Shown here: one piece after another, positions 61,066 to 64,000 of the stretch | Layout of the letters: every line of letters begins with the position of its first letter | How positions within the stretch are numbered: position 1 is the stretch's first letter | DNA from: Atrina japonica | Taxonomy: Eukaryota; Mollusca; Bivalvia; Pterioida; Pinnidae | Assembly: GCA_030159075.1 (NCBI GenBank) | Contig: BROG01000027.1 | Coordinates: 513,501 to 577,500, forward strand | Direction of reading: 5' to 3' | DNA: 64,000 bases | Made by a program: the position numbers and the translations under genes | Notes under the pieces: generated by a model | Databases searched by the model: none | The model's input: only the letters and a program-made list of their open reading frames with translations | Told to the model about the DNA's origin: nothing

Positions 61066-61641
61066 AACATTTCTAATTCCTTCACGCCAAAAAAGAATTT
61101 TGTGTTCGAAACATCTGCCAAATGTTTATAGAACAAAAATCGCTTTATTCATAGCACACATGAGTGCTCTAAATAAAGTATACATGTCAATAAGATTGAT
61201 ATTGCATTTTTTTTATTGTATACGATTTTCATATACACATATTTCAACTGATATGGCAATATTTGTTACCTTGGATGTATAGTAGTATAGTTTATATGAG
61301 TAGTCTTGTTTTTTTTTTTTACATATATTGAAGACAACATTTTTCTCAAATTCAGTTTCAAAAATTTTCTATTCTTACAAAACTATTCGACATGAACAAT
61401 TAAAGGAGATACTCTTTGGAATTATCAAAGTATCATAGTCTTTTTAATATTATTACGTGTGACCATGAAATGGCCATTGTACATATCATTGTTACATGTG
61501 AATGCATTTAAGTAGAAAAGTAGAGCATTACACTTTACAATATTGTCCTGTTTATCTCCTAAACCTAGTCCTAAACAATTGAAAAAACAAAGTGCAATGA
61601 GCCAGACGAGTGTTTTATGCACTTTATGCTTCAATGAAAGG

Positions 61642-61681
61642 AATAATAATAATAATAAGAATAATAAGAATAATAATAATG

Positions 61682-61719
<38 letters not shown>
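61642..61719. repeat. (AAT)n microsatellite
   Basis: About 26 AAT units with a few AAG/GAT variants. Confidence 0.95.
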
Positions 61720-61720
<1 letters not shown>

Positions 61721-61737
61721 GAAAAACACATTTAACT

Positions 61738-62165
61738 TGACATTTAGATAAATCGACAACGTATTGTCAATTTATAATGACAATTTTCATACATATGTCA
61801 ATACGATATATCCCAACGAACTAGAAATTTAAAAACACAAGAGAGGCAAGCACACACGTTTCATATTTGGACATTTTACCTACTATAAGGCACAGGGTTA
61901 TCGAAATTTGCTTTAGATGACAAAAGTCCGCAAATTTTACGGTCGGTATAATTGCCTTGTTTGCGATTACTCTGTTTCACTAAATAAAATGTTGAGTTAC
62001 CTGTTCGATAGCGGTTGTTTAGTCGTCTGTATCAATTGTGACGAGAATTTCTTCCTCATCTATTTTATTTGAATTTGACTGTGGATTCACGGCAGGTGTG
62101 ACCTAATAACAGGGGATGCTTATTCCTCCATGGCACCTGATCCCACCTCCGCATTTTCATATATT
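61738..62165 (+). pseudogene. PLE reverse transcriptase fragment with large internal deletion
   Basis: Starts at a degenerate YIDD region (GACATTTAGATAAATCGACA), jumps to the C-terminus (GCAAATTTTACGGTCGGTAT) and the tail (GGGGATGCTTATTCCTCCAT). Non-coding. Confidence 0.75.
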
Positions 62166-62199
62166 CTTTCTATCTGCCTTTTCACCTAGCTTGACCTTT

Positions 62200-62515
62200 T
62201 CACCGAACTCGAAAGATTTCAATGAAACATTTGCGAGAGGTGTGACATGCTTGGAGAGGACGCTGACACCTGATCCAGTTCCTTTTGTGATTAGCAATTG
62301 TTCTTATGTTGAGACGATTTGTTTATCTAATTTGACGTATTGTAATGGATTTGGAGATTAATAGAATCTACCCCTACCTTGAGGGTATGACAAACGAATC
62401 TCAATCCGAGTGTAATCCACCCCTGTGGATGACAGGCTGATCATTTAGCACTAGTTATAAGGATAACTATGTGAATATGGGAGAATCGATTATCCATTAG
62501 TACTTCTTCAGTTTT
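62200..62515 (+). mobile_element. Degraded PLE subfamily-2 tail
   Basis: ATTTCAATGAAACATTTGCG, GGTGTGACATGCTTGGAGAG and CGTATTGTAATGGAT resemble 54700-54850, with an unrelated insert near 62360-62480. Confidence 0.55.
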
Positions 62516-62519
62516 ACAT

Positions 62520-62625
62520 TGGGAGTATAAAAACCATAGATGGTAAAGTATCAATCAAAACAAGATTCACAATATAGGGCAAACATTGACCTCTGAAAAT
62601 CCAGAGTTGGGAGCAGGTGCAGTGG
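62520..62625 (-). mobile_element. Short PLE tail remnant (minus strand)
   Basis: GGGAGTATAAAAACCATAGA, CATTGACCTCTGAAAATCCA and AGTTGGGAGCAGGTGCAGTG resemble the complement of the PLE tail. Confidence 0.5.
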
Positions 62626-62629
62626 ACCT

Positions 62630-63260
62630 TTTTCACCCAGTGAGGCCCATAAACGATTTGATTAGCTATTACTGATAATTCGTACCTGTGATTGGTTAGA
62701 AAAAGTAATGTGGCGTCCTTTTCAGTGGTATGACGTTTTATATTGTTCTGCAAAGTAATTTTTCTATAGCCAAAATAAGTAAGTTTGCGATTCCATGTTT
62801 ATGTACAGACAAATACGGGTTCGTACAGTAATTTTTCGACATCGTCACTGAATTTTAATCTGCGATAATGTTTTATGTTTCATTAGAAAAAGTAACTGAC
62901 ATTCTATATTTTGAGAGAGTAAGTCTACTCTTGTTGCTCATATTAAACACTTAAGACAACTTTAGGCGTAAATCAGTCGACAGTCGTAGCATAAGACAGA
63001 TATAGTCACATCATGGGATTTTATGCAAATTTATGAATGCTAATAAACATTCGTACTCACCACTGATCAAACTGAAATTCCCATCGTATTAGATATCGTA
63101 TTGAATAATTACCGATTCATCATTAATTCATTTAGTTCAGTTTTACTTACAACCGCTTGAAAAACTTGACTGGCAGAATCTATCATATTCTTATTTCTAA
63201 GGCATAAATCAGTGACATTGCACTTGGTTTACTTCTGTGTAAATGCAAACTTGAACGTTC
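62630..63260. other. Intergenic, nothing recognised
   Basis: No assignable feature. Confidence 0.4.
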
Positions 63261-63269
63261 GATTAAACA

Positions 63270-63295
63270 CACGGTTATGATTTATTACAACCCCC

Positions 63296-63356
<61 letters not shown>

Positions 63357-63960
63357 ATAGAGAGATAGTCAAAGACAGAGACAACGGCAGAGAGACAAAG
63401 ACAGAAACATCGACAGAGCCAGAGCAGTGTCAAATAATAAAGTAAAACTTTAATCTATAGGCGACTTTCATCATGTTCGTGCAAAATTTATGCTACATTA
63501 TAAGGAGTGGAGTATTGTTTATATTAACTGCATTTCTATGTTATGACTTGCATAGGAGTTAACGGATTATGCAAATGGTATTGGAATATACACATATGAT
63601 CATGATACAAATTAGAAAAAAAATATAAATACATTTTATATATGAATAACGATTGATTTTTGGAATAGTATAAATGTAAGATAATATGATATTTAACGAC
63701 ATTTGATTATGGTAACCCGGTAAGAGGTAAGCATAGACAACAAAGGACTTATTATCATTCTAGGACAATTTGTCACGTTGCTTATGGGCGTTACAGTTGC
63801 TGTTTTGAAATTTATATTTAATTTACAGAAAAAAAGACTTTCAAAAGGACTATCGTACGCTTTGTGATCAAAACTTAAGGCGCCCTTTCATAAATTTTCG
63901 TATGTAGATATCTATTCATAAGCTTATGTTACGGAAATTACTTTGTCTATGACGGACCTC
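63270..63960 (+). repeat. Duplicated segment, copy 2 of 10330-11450
   Basis: Shares the (CT)n start (63299-63335, here followed by (AT)n), ATAGGAGTTAACGGATTATG, TTAACGACATTTGATTATGG with TAAGAGGTAAGC, and GCTTTGTGATCAAAAC. The left copy lies 660 bases upstream of the TEP start codon. Confidence 0.78.
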
Positions 63961-64000
63961 CTTCGTTGTAAAACGTCTATAAATCGATAGATTAAATTTT

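Noticed and set aside
61031..61282. 83-codon open frame
   Set aside because: It begins in a PLE tail, is AT-rich, and shows no family pattern or splice context.

Overview
This is eukaryotic, intron-rich, AT-rich DNA, most likely from a bivalve or closely related mollusc. Evidence for this is the many small canonical GT..AG exons in long introns, numerous (AT)n, (CT)n, (CA)n and (CTAT)n microsatellites, Penelope-like retroelements, retrozyme-type hammerhead ribozymes, and a 'GTCCGTCCGTCC' dispersed repeat of the kind common in bivalve genomes. No prokaryotic feature (operon, ribosome binding site, CRISPR) applies.

The core of the window is one gene on the + strand, start codon 12122 to stop codon 48353. 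I resolved it into 36 coding exons whose phases all match and whose lengths sum to 4368 nt (1455 codons plus stop). It encodes a thioester-containing protein of the alpha-2-macroglobulin superfamily, closest in layout to CD109/insect TEP: signal peptide, macroglobulin domains, a basic glycine-rich protease-sensitive region, a thioester domain with GCGEQN and a downstream catalytic-type histidine, and a C-terminal receptor-binding-like domain. The tail is KPV-rich with no GPI or transmembrane signal, so the product should be secreted.

At the left edge, two phase-compatible exons (1291-1416, 4791-5086) are the 3' end of another + strand gene encoding a single-pass membrane protein with an acidic stalk. 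Its last cysteine-rich segment loosely resembles CD109 tails, so it may be a membrane-anchored paralogue.

Everything else is repeat-derived. Penelope-like retroelements (PLE) occur as one nearly full-length copy with inverted ends (35.6-38.0 kb, minus strand), several broken copies and many short 3' tails. A degenerate LINE sits in intron 5. Hammerhead-ribozyme retrozymes lie at 17.8-18.35 kb and 50.77-51.12 kb, with broken relatives at 26.5, 38.6 and 40.3 kb. A 1441-bp terminal-inverted-repeat element at 2.53-3.97 kb contains an ~0.8-kb foldback.

Segments at 2.3-11.5 kb recur in the same order and orientation at 58.4-64 kb, on the two sides of the TEP gene. This suggests an old tandem duplication, and the two copies serve as empty/filled site pairs for several insertions. 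If so, another TEP-like gene may begin just beyond the right edge.
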